Both the position numbers and the translations under genes were made by a program. From positions 1 to 64,000 of the forward strand of contig JALUUM010000007.1 of the NCBI GenBank assembly GCA_027021365.1: a stretch of DNA of 64,000 nucleotides. Direction: 5' to 3'. The DNA comes from Spirochaetales bacterium. Lineage in GTDB: Bacteria > Spirochaetota > Spirochaetia > SZUA-6. The notes under the pieces were generated by a model. It ran no database searches. It saw only the letters and a list, made by a program, of their open reading frames with translations, and was not told the origin of the DNA. How positions within the stretch are numbered: position 1 is the stretch's first letter; the number at the start of each line of letters is the position of its first letter. Of this stretch, positions 8,511 to 17,284 are shown piece by piece.

Positions 8511-9253
8511 AAACTCTGTATAAAATGCCGGAAGCGATTACAGAGAGACCAACAACCTACTGCCCGGGATGTCCCCATGGAGTTGCTCACAGGATAATTG
8601 CAGAGCTTCTCGGTGAAATGGAACTTACCAAAAAGGCAGTTATCGTTTGGCCTGTCGGCTGTTCCGTATTCGGTTACTACTTTATCGGAACCGATGCTGT
8701 GGAGGCAGCCCATGGAAGGGCATGCGCCATGGCAACGGGAATAAAGAGAGCACATCCCGAGTCGTTTGTTATAACCTACCAGGGCGACGGTGACCTTGCC
8801 TCTATCGGGATCGCCGAAACCATACATGCAGCAGCCCGCGGAGAAAGGATAACAGTAATATACGTGAACAACGGGAACTACGGTATGACCGGGGGACAGA
8901 TGGCACCTACGACACTGTTGGGACAGGTTACTACAACCTCCCCTTACGGCAGGGATGCAAGGGCGAATGGATTCCCCATGAAGGTTCCCGAGATGCTAGC
9001 AACGATGGATGGGCCTGTATATATTGCCAGGGCAGCCCTTGACAGCCCCAAGCATATCATCCAGGCAAAGAAATTCATTAGGAAAGCCTTCAATGCTCAA
9101 GCCAGGGATCTTGGGTTTGCCCTTGTCGAGCTTATTTCATCATGTCCGACAAACTGGAAGATGACCCCTGTAGAGGCTCTCGAGAGAATAAAGAATGAAG
9201 TGCTTCCCATATTTCCTATTGGGGAGATGAAGGTAAATGAGGGGGTGGCATAA
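8507..9253 (+). CDS. 2-oxoacid:ferredoxin oxidoreductase beta subunit (TPP-binding)
   Basis: A 248-residue beta subunit that binds thiamine diphosphate. The pattern TTYCPGCPHGVAHRII near residue 16, the GDGDLASIG...NNGNYGMTGGQ cofactor and magnesium motif (residues 97-130) and the SSCPTNWKMTP stretch near 205 are diagnostic. The CPGCPHG pair and the later SSCP cysteine suggest the intrinsic cluster ligands of this class. ATG overlaps the end of the alpha gene by 4 bases and the gamma gene follows after 2 bases, a tight DABC operon. No anomaly is seen. Confidence 0.92.
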   Translation: MKTLYKMPEAITERPTTYCPGCPHGVAHRIIAELLGEMELTKKAVIVWPVGCSVFGYYFIGTDAVEAAHGRACAMATGIKRAHPESFVITYQGDGDLASIGIAETIHAAARGERITVIYVNNGNYGMTGGQMAPTTLLGQVTTTSPYGRDARANGFPMKVPEMLATMDGPVYIARAALDSPKHIIQAKKFIRKAFNAQARDLGFALVELISSCPTNWKMTPVEALERIKNEVLPIFPIGEMKVNEGVA

Positions 9254-9255
9254 CT

Positions 9256-9813
9256 ATGGAGAAAAAGGTCGTAATTTCAGGCTTTGGCGGTCAGGGCATA
9301 ATGCTGGCGGGAGAATTACTTGCAGAGGCTGGCAAGGAAGAGGGTAAGAATGTAACCTTTCTCCCCTCATACGGGCCCGAGATGCGAGGCGGGACGGCGT
9401 ACTGCGATGTCATAGTTTCTGACAAACCAATTGCCTCTCCGGTCATAGCACATCCCGAGGCGGCCATAATAATGAACCTTCCATCTCTTACAAAATTTGA
9501 ACCCCTCATGCAAGAAAATGGCCTTATCATTCTGAACAAGACCATTATTCCCGAGGATGTCAGCAGAGACGACCTTAAGGTCTGTGAAATCGATGCGCAA
9601 GCGATAGCGAATGAACTGGGTAATGAAAAGGTTGCGAATCTTATCCTCCTTGCGGCATACGCCGAGATAGAAAAAACAGTCTCCATAGAAACACTTAAGA
9701 AGGCCCTTCGTGTTCTTCTTACAGGCAGAAAAGAAAAGCTGATTTCCATAAACGAAAAAGCTATCGATACAGGCGCAAGGCTTGCCAGGGATTTCATAAG
9801 CTCCCTTTCCTGA
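9256..9813 (+). CDS. 2-oxoacid:ferredoxin oxidoreductase gamma subunit
   Basis: A 185-residue gamma subunit with the N-terminal VVISGFGGQGIMLAGELLAEA and the PSYGPEMRGGTAYCDVIVS stretch that define the family; this domain binds coenzyme A in related enzymes. It follows the beta gene by 2 bases with its own start at ATG 9256 and completes the delta-alpha-beta-gamma order. The family length is 180-190 residues, so the gene is intact. The enzyme acts in the cytoplasm and yields reduced ferredoxin, which could feed the membrane redox complexes found later in the window. Confidence 0.92.
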   Translation: MEKKVVISGFGGQGIMLAGELLAEAGKEEGKNVTFLPSYGPEMRGGTAYCDVIVSDKPIASPVIAHPEAAIIMNLPSLTKFEPLMQENGLIILNKTIIPEDVSRDDLKVCEIDAQAIANELGNEKVANLILLAAYAEIEKTVSIETLKKALRVLLTGRKEKLISINEKAIDTGARLARDFISSLS

Positions 9814-9852
9814 TCGGCCATTTATAATCGTCTGCAGGTGGCACCTTTCACT

Positions 9853-10188
9853 ATGATACGAATCATGTTGAAAAATTCCCCGCTCTTCTCTCTGTTTAAA
9901 TACTTAAAAAGGGAAGAGTGGGATTCTTTATGTAAGAAATGTGGCCTTTGCTGTTACGAGAAGATATATTCGGGAGGAGAATATATCATAGATCTGAAAT
10001 CTCCATGCAAATTTCTCGATCCCGTTTCTCACCTGTGTACTGTGTATGAGAAGCGTTTCGAGACATGCAAGGATTGTAAAAAACTTACCCTTTTTCATGC
10101 TCTCTTCTCATCCTACCTTCCCGATACGTGCGGATATGTAGAGACCTTTCGTTTCTGGAAAAGCAAAAAGCGGAAATCCGGATTTTAA
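9853..10188 (+). CDS. YkgJ-type cysteine-cluster protein
   Basis: A small soluble protein of about 111 residues with the CKKCGLCCYE, PCKFLD, HLCTVYEKRFETCKDC and DTCGYV pattern of the YkgJ (UPF0153) family, thought to bind zinc or an iron-sulfur centre; function unknown. The frame could also start at GTG 9838; ATG 9853 is chosen because it has AGGTGG upstream. It sits 39 bases after the gamma subunit and may be the last gene of the operon. Seven or more cysteines argue for metal binding, which is inferred from the family. Confidence 0.8.
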   Translation: MIRIMLKNSPLFSLFKYLKREEWDSLCKKCGLCCYEKIYSGGEYIIDLKSPCKFLDPVSHLCTVYEKRFETCKDCKKLTLFHALFSSYLPDTCGYVETFRFWKSKKRKSGF

Positions 10189-10352
10189 CTTCATAAATAT
10201 TGATGATTTATTAATAATTGAACAGTACGAAAAGCTTTTCATGACAGTATCTACTTAGTATCTTTATGATATATTGCAAATTCAATAAATTTGTTTTATT
10301 ACTATAAAAAGTTTGCAAATAGTGATAGAATAGCAATAATTAAAAAGTGACA

Positions 10353-11507
10353 ATGAAAAGTGTATATTCGGGAAAAATCTTACCTCTCATATTAGTGTTG
10401 GCAATATCTTTTTTTCTTTCAGGTTGTGATTTTCTATCCGGCCTTTTTCTCGGAATAAAGGCTCAACTCACATTGAAGGTACTGGTTTCCGGCACCCAGA
10501 ATGTTAACTCAGCAAATATGAGTCTTTACACAGTCGATTCCGGCAAAAACCCGAAACAAAAGAATTTCAGCAATACCTATGATCAGGTGAGTATTACCCC
10601 TTCGAAATATGAAATTACCCTGAAGAATATCATTCTCTGGGAAAACTATAAAGAGATCGATGACAAACTCTATGGAGAGGGTAAGCACATTCAGGTGGAT
10701 ATAGACAAGACGACAGATCTGGCAAATCATTCTGCCCTTGAAACTGTTTTCCGGACTGAAAAGGATATCAGCTCACAGCAGACAGGAAACTACCGGTACA
10801 TGGAACTTAATTTCGATGAACTATGCAAAGCATCCGGATCGGTAACAATGAACGGTAAGAGTTACAGTTTCGAAAATGAGACAATCAAACTTCTCCCCGA
10901 CAACCTGGGTGTGCCACTCCCAGATGATTCGCATATTACAATAGCAGAGAGTTCCAAAGTTACTACAGGAGTTGTCATAGACATTGGAGACATTCTACTC
11001 GTGAGATACACAAAGGTCTATTCGGAGGATGCGATTGTCTTAAACAAAGCAGACAGTATAATACTCGATTACAGAGAACCTGTTATACTCCCTTACTGGG
11101 GAAGTGATGAACCAACCATGAAGAATCTCCTCCTCGATATAACAAATGATGATACTTTCGATGTCAATCACAACAGTAACTATTTCCTAAAGGTATTCTG
11201 CGTACTCGATTCCGCCGGTGATATCACGTATATAGACTGGATTCCTGTCTACGGGAATGCTGCCACAGGAGAAACAGGTAACATGGATTACTTCGAACCT
11301 GCTCCTGTTAAACTTCGGTCCATAGAAAAAAATGACGACGGCTCTTACAGCATCGATGATATCAGTAATAATGATCCCTGGACGAGCAAAAGGTCACTTC
11401 ATTTCCCCGCCTTCAAACTGGAGAACCATTCGGGTACCTTTTATTACGGCGACGAAGGTACGGCAGACAGGAAGACAGCCACATATGATGCCATTATTGT
11501 AGAATAG
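10353..11507 (+). CDS. putative lipoprotein of unknown function
   Basis: A 384-residue exported protein. The N-terminus MKSVYSGKILPLILVLAISFFLSGC is a lipoprotein signal with the lipobox LSGC, so the mature protein should be lipidated on cysteine 25 or nearby. The rest is polar and beta-rich, with several acidic patches (DDD-like, NDDTFDVNH) and no motif I recognise. The frame is also open from GTG 10347; ATG is preferred. It resembles in style, not in detectable sequence, the lipoproteins at 33718 and 56892. The DUF4382-like layout is possible but unproven. Confidence 0.75.
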   Translation: MKSVYSGKILPLILVLAISFFLSGCDFLSGLFLGIKAQLTLKVLVSGTQNVNSANMSLYTVDSGKNPKQKNFSNTYDQVSITPSKYEITLKNIILWENYKEIDDKLYGEGKHIQVDIDKTTDLANHSALETVFRTEKDISSQQTGNYRYMELNFDELCKASGSVTMNGKSYSFENETIKLLPDNLGVPLPDDSHITIAESSKVTTGVVIDIGDILLVRYTKVYSEDAIVLNKADSIILDYREPVILPYWGSDEPTMKNLLLDITNDDTFDVNHNSNYFLKVFCVLDSAGDITYIDWIPVYGNAATGETGNMDYFEPAPVKLRSIEKNDDGSYSIDDISNNDPWTSKRSLHFPAFKLENHSGTFYYGDEGTADRKTATYDAIIVE

Positions 11508-11541
11508 TAACCGATACTTTCAGGATTCTGCCTTAAAAAGG

Positions 11542-12907
11542 TTAAAATGGCCCAAAATGTATGGCCACGGCAATCAGTAAAAAGATCACTGTAATTACCA
11601 GCATAAATACCTGAATTACGATCGTCCATCTAATCCACTTAGGGTAGCTTACAACGGTAAAGCCAAGAGCAACAAGCAGAAGTGCATTGGACGAATAAAG
11701 CATATTACTGAATCCATCGCCAAAATCAAAGGCAAGCACGGTTGTTTGTCTTGTAATCCCGACAAGATCAGATAGAGGAGCAAGTATGGGCATCATAAGA
11801 AAGGCTTTGGCTGATGCAGATGCTATAAAGAAGTTCATAAACATTGTAACAAGGTAAATAAGAAGAGCAGCAAAAAATGGAGGTGTTCCTTTTATAACTT
11901 CAGATTCCTTAAATAGAATAGTATCCATAATTCCACCAAGATAAATTATATGTTTCACACTCATTGCAAGCATTACAAGAAAGATTGCAGGCAGTATCGT
12001 TAAAATGCCCCTTAAAAAGATAGTTGCAACACCTTTAACCCCCATTTTCCCAAGTATTCCTCCACCTATCCCGGCAATAAAAAATAACAGCCCCATAAGG
12101 GGAAACGAGAGAAAGGAGATTGATTCTATCTGACTGCTTACAATTACAAGAAGAATTGCAAATGCAATCCATACAACAACCCAGGTCACCGCCTTTTTCA
12201 TATCCGGAATTGAACTCAAACCATTAAAATCATAGTTACCATTGCCGGAAGCCCCCTGTAAAACCTCTTCCTTTGCAGAAATATCCTCCTGGTAGACAAT
12301 TGAGGACTCCGGGTTTGTTTCGACTCTCTTTGCATGAGCTCTCACAAAGGCAAAAACCGTAACATAGACAACAAGAAAAAAGATTATTCTTACCAATGCA
12401 CCGGAAAAAATCGGAAGGCCAGCTATCTTCTGTGCTATACCTATCGTAAATAAGTTTGTAATCGAAGCTGCAAAACCAAATGACATAGCCAGCAGACTCA
12501 TTCCCAAATCCGTAAGAGAATCCCAGCCAAAGGCAAATGAAAGGTAAATCTGTGAACTATTGAATCCAAGACAGCTCTTAGTATCCCCCCCGCTCAAGGA
12601 TATTAAAGGCTCCACTTATAAGAACAAAAAGCACAATAATGGTATCCACAGTAAGGCTGTCTCTTCCCCATAACACTTCAAAGGGAGCGGTAAACCACCT
12701 ATACACCGGAAGTACTTTCTTTTCCTCTATTTTAAAGGAGCCTGGTATAACAATTTCTCTGCCAGCTTCCACTTTTCTCTCATAGCTAACGGATGGTATG
12801 GTTCGCGTCATAATCCCTGAAACAATAATCAATATAAACAGAATAATTACTGCCGAAAAAAAGGCCCTCTTTCCAATCCGGAGACTGCTGTTCCGTTCGT
12901 CGCTCAA
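11542..12907 (-). pseudogene. YfcC-family carrier with internal deletion and frameshift
   Basis: Two frames together cover a YfcC-type (DcuC/AbgT-like) membrane carrier. The first (12907-12578) holds helix 1 and the periplasmic loop to AFNILERGG; the second resumes at FAFGWDSLTDLGMSLLAMSFGFAA and contains the conserved TNLFTIGIAQKIAGLP, ending normally at 11542. Between them about 40-50 residues usually found in the family (a helix pair between ILE..G and the GWDSL motif) are missing, and the frame changes near a run of seven G at about 12585-12592. The gene is thus probably inactive. Alternatively it could be a sequencing error plus an unusual protein, but the missing segment argues for real decay. 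Confidence 0.75.
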
Positions 12908-13025
12908 TTCTATATTCTCCCTGCATTCTCTATCAGTTTTTTATAACATTTTTTTTCAAAATGTAAACGATTTAAAAAACTAATCGACACCAATCTTTTC
13001 GTTCGTTCCATGTACCCTATAAGAC

Positions 13026-13529
13026 TTACCTCGCTGACATCAAGCGTCCTTCCCGGTCAAAACGAATATGATCGCCTTTCTTAAAGAAATGTCCCTCGAT
13101 AGTCACATCTCTTGCCAGCTTGCACTTAGCCAGTTTCCCATTATCATAAAAACGTACCGCTGCGCTACCTCCAAACAGTTCTGTCCAGAAATTAGCTGGT
13201 GCACAGGGAACTCCCTGGACTTCCTCTTCTTGAGCCAACCAGGCCAAGGCCAACTTCCCATTTGTATAAAATACCGTTTCCCATCCTTCATGTGTATCTC
13301 CTCTGCACAAGAGTCCCTGAATTTCGGTATTACGAATGAGGAAACAATAAATCTTATCCCTTGTACGTTTGTTGATAATGGTGCCCTCAGGAAGGAATGG
13401 TGGTAACTCATTCTGCATCTCAGTCGACTGTTCTTCTTGTTCCTTTCCTTCAGGCTCTTTCCGACCAATAGAATTTGCAACAGGATTCAGGCAACTTATT
13501 GCCAAAACAAGAATTATAAACATTCTCAT
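13026..13529 (-). CDS. secreted MORN-like repeat protein
   Basis: A 167-residue exported protein. The N-terminal MRMFIILVLAISCLNPVANS is a signal peptide, with AISC as a possible weak lipobox. After a glutamate-rich linker (EPEGKEQEEQ) come repeats of the kind FYTNGKLALAWLAQEEEVQG and FYDNGKLAKCKLARDVTIEG, ending FDREGRLMSA, which look like MORN/YwqK-type beta-hairpin repeats of 20-25 residues. Such repeats serve as binding scaffolds; no enzyme is implied. A GGAGAAAA site precedes the ATG. No neighbour shows its function. Confidence 0.7.
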   Translation of the reverse strand: MRMFIILVLAISCLNPVANSIGRKEPEGKEQEEQSTEMQNELPPFLPEGTIINKRTRDKIYCFLIRNTEIQGLLCRGDTHEGWETVFYTNGKLALAWLAQEEEVQGVPCAPANFWTELFGGSAAVRFYDNGKLAKCKLARDVTIEGHFFKKGDHIRFDREGRLMSAR

Positions 13530-13549
13530 GATAATTTTCTCCTTTTCAC

Positions 13550-13750
13550 CTATTTTAGCCTGAAATTTACAGAGACTGCCAGGTCAGGGAAAAAATACAA
13601 TGGAAATGTTTCTTTAACCACGGCACTCCATACCCCCTAATACCGAAAGTCCAGTCGGTGCTTAAAAAGTAATACGCAAATCAGATGAGAAGCTTAAGGC
13701 AGCAACCAAAAATAGAGGCAACCAGATTAATAGCCACCTTTTTTTCTCAT
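13550..13750 (-). pseudogene. remnant of a small outer-membrane protein gene
   Basis: On the minus strand ATG 13750 has a GGAAG site and begins MRKK, then stops at once in frame; shifting by one at the run of seven A yields RWLLIWLPLFLVAALSFSSD, a good signal peptide. Near the end another frame reads FPLYFFPDLAVSVNFRLK and stops at 13550, the alternating aromatic tail typical of an outer-membrane barrel. The middle is out of frame and far too short for a barrel. This fits a barrel gene reduced by deletion and frameshifts. It is an interpretation of fragments. Confidence 0.4.
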
Positions 13751-13896
13751 GATTTTCTTCCTTGTATGGCTTATATAACTTTAAGGCATCTTAAAAATCA
13801 AAGCTGTTTGAAAGCATGTCATATCAATAAAGAAAAATGAAAACTATTTTAATTATGTAGAAAACATACCCGATGTGTGTGGCATTGAAAACCGAA

Positions 13897-14592
13897 TTAA
13901 CCCTCATGTAACCTGTAACCCACACCCCTGACAGTTTCTATCATGCCGCAACATTTTCCCAACTTTCTTCTCAGACTGAGCACTTGAACATCTACAGACC
14001 GTTCCGTTACAGGATAGTCATCACCTTTAACAGCTGATATGATGCTTCCCCTGGAGAAAACCCATCCCGGTTTGCTGGCAAGGAGAGAAAGAATATCAAA
14101 TTCGGTCTTAGAAAGTTTAATTTCCATCCCTTCGCATGTTACACTTCTTTTTCTCTTGTCTATTTCCAGATTTCCTATCTTAACTACATTTGCTTTCTTA
14201 ATTTTTCGAAAAACATTTTTTACCCTGGCAACCAGGATATTTGGGCTGAAAGGTTTTGTAATATAGTCGTCTGCTCCGGCTTCCAACCCTTCAATTACAT
14301 CTGTTTCCTGACTTTTTGCAGTCAGCATGATAACCGGAACGTTTTCACTTTTACCGGAAATAAGTCTTTTAAATACATCATAACCATCCATTCCCGGAAG
14401 CATTAGATCTAAAATAATAAGGTCAGGATTGTAGTTTTCAAAAACATCTATGGCTTCCTCGCCGGAATTAACGATCTCAGTCCGGAAACCTTCTTTTTCC
14501 AGATTAAAAGATACGATTTCTGCAATATCCTTTTCGTCATCTACTATCAATATCCTTTCACCTGCCATCACTTCTAATAAAGTATCATTCAT
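13897..14592 (-). CDS. phoB: PhoB-type response regulator
   Basis: A 231-residue OmpR/PhoB-family regulator. The receiver carries the acidic pair VDDEKD, the phospho-acceptor aspartate in PDLIILDLMLPGMDG (near residue 60), MLTAKS and the lysine in TKPFSP; the C-terminal winged helix has KLSKTEFDILSLLASKPG and RSVDVQVLSLRRKLG, ending in VRGVGYRL. It lies 96 bases after pstB, the usual place for a phosphate regulator, and direct repeats of the PhoP/PhoB kind precede pstS. Translation may start at ATG 14592 or at the in-frame ATG eight codons later; neither has a clear ribosome site. No PhoR kinase is found nearby. Confidence 0.88.
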   Translation of the reverse strand: MNDTLLEVMAGERILIVDDEKDIAEIVSFNLEKEGFRTEIVNSGEEAIDVFENYNPDLIILDLMLPGMDGYDVFKRLISGKSENVPVIMLTAKSQETDVIEGLEAGADDYITKPFSPNILVARVKNVFRKIKKANVVKIGNLEIDKRKRSVTCEGMEIKLSKTEFDILSLLASKPGWVFSRGSIISAVKGDDYPVTERSVDVQVLSLRRKLGKCCGMIETVRGVGYRLHEG

Positions 14593-14688
14593 AATAAATA
14601 GTCAAGTATTCCTACTCTCCATTTACATAATGATGCTTTATTACTTTCCCCTCAACTGAAAAAATTATGTCTTCACAAATATTTCCTC

Positions 14689-15498
14689 CTACCCATATTT
14701 CCCCGTAAGATACTCTTCGGTTCGTTTATCCCTTGGGATTGTAAAAAGTTTTTTTGTAGGTTCGTACTCTACCAATTCGCCCAAATACAAAAAAGCAGTA
14801 TTATCAGACACACGAGCAGCCTGGGCTATATTGTGAGTTACAATAAGAATTGTAACACTTTCCTTAAGTTGAACTATCAACTCCTCTATCTTAGCCGTAG
14901 CTTTTGGGTCCAGGGCCGAAGTGGGTTCATCCAGCAATAGCACATCAGGTTTCATAGCCAGGGCTCGTGCTATGCAGAGGCGCTGCTGTTGCCCACCTGA
15001 AAGATAAATGCCGCGTTTACCCAGATTGTGCTTTACCTCATCCCACAGGGCAGCCTTGGAAAGCGAATCTTCCACTATTTCATCCATTATATTTTTAGGA
15101 AGTCTTATCCCGTTTAAAATGAAACCTGCAATCACATTTTCATAAATTGTCATTGTGGGGAAAGGATTCGGCCTTTGAAAAACCATTCCTATCTTTTTTC
15201 GTACCTCTATTGCATTCATATTATTAATATCTTTACCATAGAGTAGTATTTCTCCCTTTGTTGTACCACCAGGACTCATTTCATGCATTCTGTTGATACA
15301 ACGTATCAGCGTTGTTTTTCCACATCCCGAAGGACCCATTATAGAGGTAACCTTGTTTTTTTCGATTGCAAGATTGATATTTTTGACAATCCTGCTTTCA
15401 CAGAAATAGGCACTCAAATTCACAAGTTGAAGTATTATATCCTTTGCCTCCTCTGTGCTTCCCAGTATTACCCTTTCAAACAATACACTTTCTTTCAT
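14689..15498 (-). CDS. pstB: phosphate ABC transporter ATPase
   Basis: A 269-residue ATPase. Walker A GPSGCGKTT, Q-loop QRPNPFPTMTIYENV (the PNPFP stretch is characteristic of PstB), signature LSGGQQQRLCIARAL, Walker B VLLLDEPTSALDP and the switch histidine in VTHN are all intact. The N-terminal 20 residues are an extension before the usual PstB start. It overlaps pstA by 4 bases. It energises high-affinity phosphate import from the cytoplasmic face of the membrane. No phoU follows it, unlike most pst operons. Confidence 0.95.
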   Translation of the reverse strand: MKESVLFERVILGSTEEAKDIILQLVNLSAYFCESRIVKNINLAIEKNKVTSIMGPSGCGKTTLIRCINRMHEMSPGGTTKGEILLYGKDINNMNAIEVRKKIGMVFQRPNPFPTMTIYENVIAGFILNGIRLPKNIMDEIVEDSLSKAALWDEVKHNLGKRGIYLSGGQQQRLCIARALAMKPDVLLLDEPTSALDPKATAKIEELIVQLKESVTILIVTHNIAQAARVSDNTAFLYLGELVEYEPTKKLFTIPRDKRTEEYLTGKYG

Positions 15499-16340
15499 CT
15501 ACCATCTCTCCTGCTAAAAAATATTCTTGCCGCCATATTGATTCCAAAAACAAGCAAAATCAGTATCAAAGAGGCTCCCCAGGCCAATTTATGCCATTCA
15601 TCATAAGGACTGGTAGCATAGACATATATAACCAATGGCAATGAACTCATAGGCTTTAATATATTAAAGCTCATATATGGATTTCCAAATGCCGTAAAGA
15701 GAAGGGGTGCCGTTTCACCCGATATTCTGGTGGTTCCCAAAAGGACACCGCTTGCTATTCCCTTTAATCCTGCAGGGACAACTACCTTCAATACCACCCT
15801 ATAGTACGGTACACCAAGTGCAGTCGCAGCTTCCCTTAATTCCATGGGAATCAGCTTCAGTGTTTCCTCTGTGGACTTTAAAACAATGGGTAAAACCATT
15901 ACACCAAGGGCCAAACTTCCCGACAGTGCAGAAAACCTCCCCATTGGTACCACGCATATCACCCATGTAAAAATCCCAATAACGATAGAAGGTGTGCCCT
16001 GTAAGACATCGATACTCAAACGCAAGATGCGTGATAACAGAGTATCGGAAAATTCAGAAACATAAATTCCACCACCAATACCCAGTGGAACAAATAGGAT
16101 AAGAGCAGTTAAAATAATAATGCCCGATCCCAGAATTGCATTCAGTATCCCCCCACCTGTTTCACCCACAGGCTTAGGAATATTTGTAATAAAATCCAGA
16201 TTGATACTTGCCAACCCATTAATTATCAGGTAACCAAGTATCAATACAAGCGGTACTACAACAATTATGGAAATCGCAAGTATTATTAGTTTTGCAAGAT
16301 GATCCTTTAATATTCTTTTTTTTATTAAAACATCACTCAT
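15495..16340 (-). CDS. pstA: phosphate ABC transporter permease PstA
   Basis: A 281-residue permease with six membrane helices and the MetI-fold EAA loop LREAATALGVPYYRVVLKVVVPAGLKG, where the ATPase docks. The GTPSIVIGIF and LPIVLKSTEE stretches are characteristic of PstA. It overlaps pstC by 8 bases and pstB by 4, indicating translational coupling. It pairs with PstC to make the phosphate channel in the inner membrane. Length is normal for the family. Confidence 0.94.
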   Translation of the reverse strand: MSDVLIKKRILKDHLAKLIILAISIIVVVPLVLILGYLIINGLASINLDFITNIPKPVGETGGGILNAILGSGIIILTALILFVPLGIGGGIYVSEFSDTLLSRILRLSIDVLQGTPSIVIGIFTWVICVVPMGRFSALSGSLALGVMVLPIVLKSTEETLKLIPMELREAATALGVPYYRVVLKVVVPAGLKGIASGVLLGTTRISGETAPLLFTAFGNPYMSFNILKPMSSLPLVIYVYATSPYDEWHKLAWGASLILILLVFGINMAARIFFSRRDGR

Positions 16341-17244
16341 TTAACAAGGCTCCATCATCTCCTTTTATTTCGTACCTCTCTATGATTTTCCTTCCCAAGA
16401 AATTTATTATCGCTGTCACAACAAACAAGAGTAAGCCCAACTCAATTAGGGAGGAGAGGTAGAGAGTATCAGATGCCTCAGTGAATTCATTGGCTATTAC
16501 AGATGCCATAGTATTACCCGGTTCAAAGACATTAAAGGTAAGTTGATTCTTATTTCCTATAATCATTGTTACTGCCATTGTCTCGCCAAGAGCCCTGCCA
16601 AGTGCAAGCAGTATTCCGGCAAAAATTCCTGATCTTGAGGTAGGTATCACCACCCTTTTTATTACTTCCCAGTGTGTACCGCCGAGAGAGTATGCGGCTT
16701 CCTTGATGTCACCGGGTACCAACCTCATTACTTCACGAGACATCGTTGATGCATAAGGAATAATCATTATCGACAGTATTATCGACGCGCCAAATATACT
16801 CACACCGTAGGGAGGTATCCCCATTGTCATTTCCAGCTTTCTCAAAAGAGGAACCAGAACTATTAAGCCCCAGAATCCGTAAATTACGGAAGGTATTCCT
16901 GCAAGCAATTCAATTGCACTTTTTAGCATATTAGCTAAAATACCCCCCTCTAAATATTCACTTAATAGGAGGGCGGTGGAGAATGAAAAAGGAAAGGAAA
17001 TTACCAATGCTATAAGACTCGTTAGAAGGGTTCCCACGAGAAAAGGGAGTCCCCCGTACATACCCTTAACAGGATCCCAAGTTTGTCCGACTATAAATCT
17101 GAAGCCAAAGGCTTTTATGGAAGGAAGGGAGTAAAAAAACATAACTCCCAGTAGAAGTAACGGGATTCCCAAAAGGACTAAACCGACTGCCCTTAGAGAA
17201 CCCTTGAATATTTTGTCAATAATTACTTCGTTATTCATAATCAT
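16333..17244 (-). CDS. pstC: phosphate ABC transporter permease PstC
   Basis: A 303-residue permease with six predicted helices; the segment WDPVKGMYGGLPFLVGTLLTSLIAL and the docking loop IKEAAYSLGGTHWEVIKRVVIPTSRSG are those of PstC. LAGIPSVIYGFWGL, also well conserved in the family, lies near residue 114. Two ATG codons occur at the start (MIM); the first is taken. It follows pstS by 40 bases on the minus strand and partners with PstA. Confidence 0.94.
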   Translation of the reverse strand: MIMNNEVIIDKIFKGSLRAVGLVLLGIPLLLLGVMFFYSLPSIKAFGFRFIVGQTWDPVKGMYGGLPFLVGTLLTSLIALVISFPFSFSTALLLSEYLEGGILANMLKSAIELLAGIPSVIYGFWGLIVLVPLLRKLEMTMGIPPYGVSIFGASIILSIMIIPYASTMSREVMRLVPGDIKEAAYSLGGTHWEVIKRVVIPTSRSGIFAGILLALGRALGETMAVTMIIGNKNQLTFNVFEPGNTMASVIANEFTEASDTLYLSSLIELGLLLFVVTAIINFLGRKIIERYEIKGDDGALLNE

Positions 17245-17284
17245 GTAGTCCCAAGGCTTATGCCAAGGGACTAATACAGACCCC

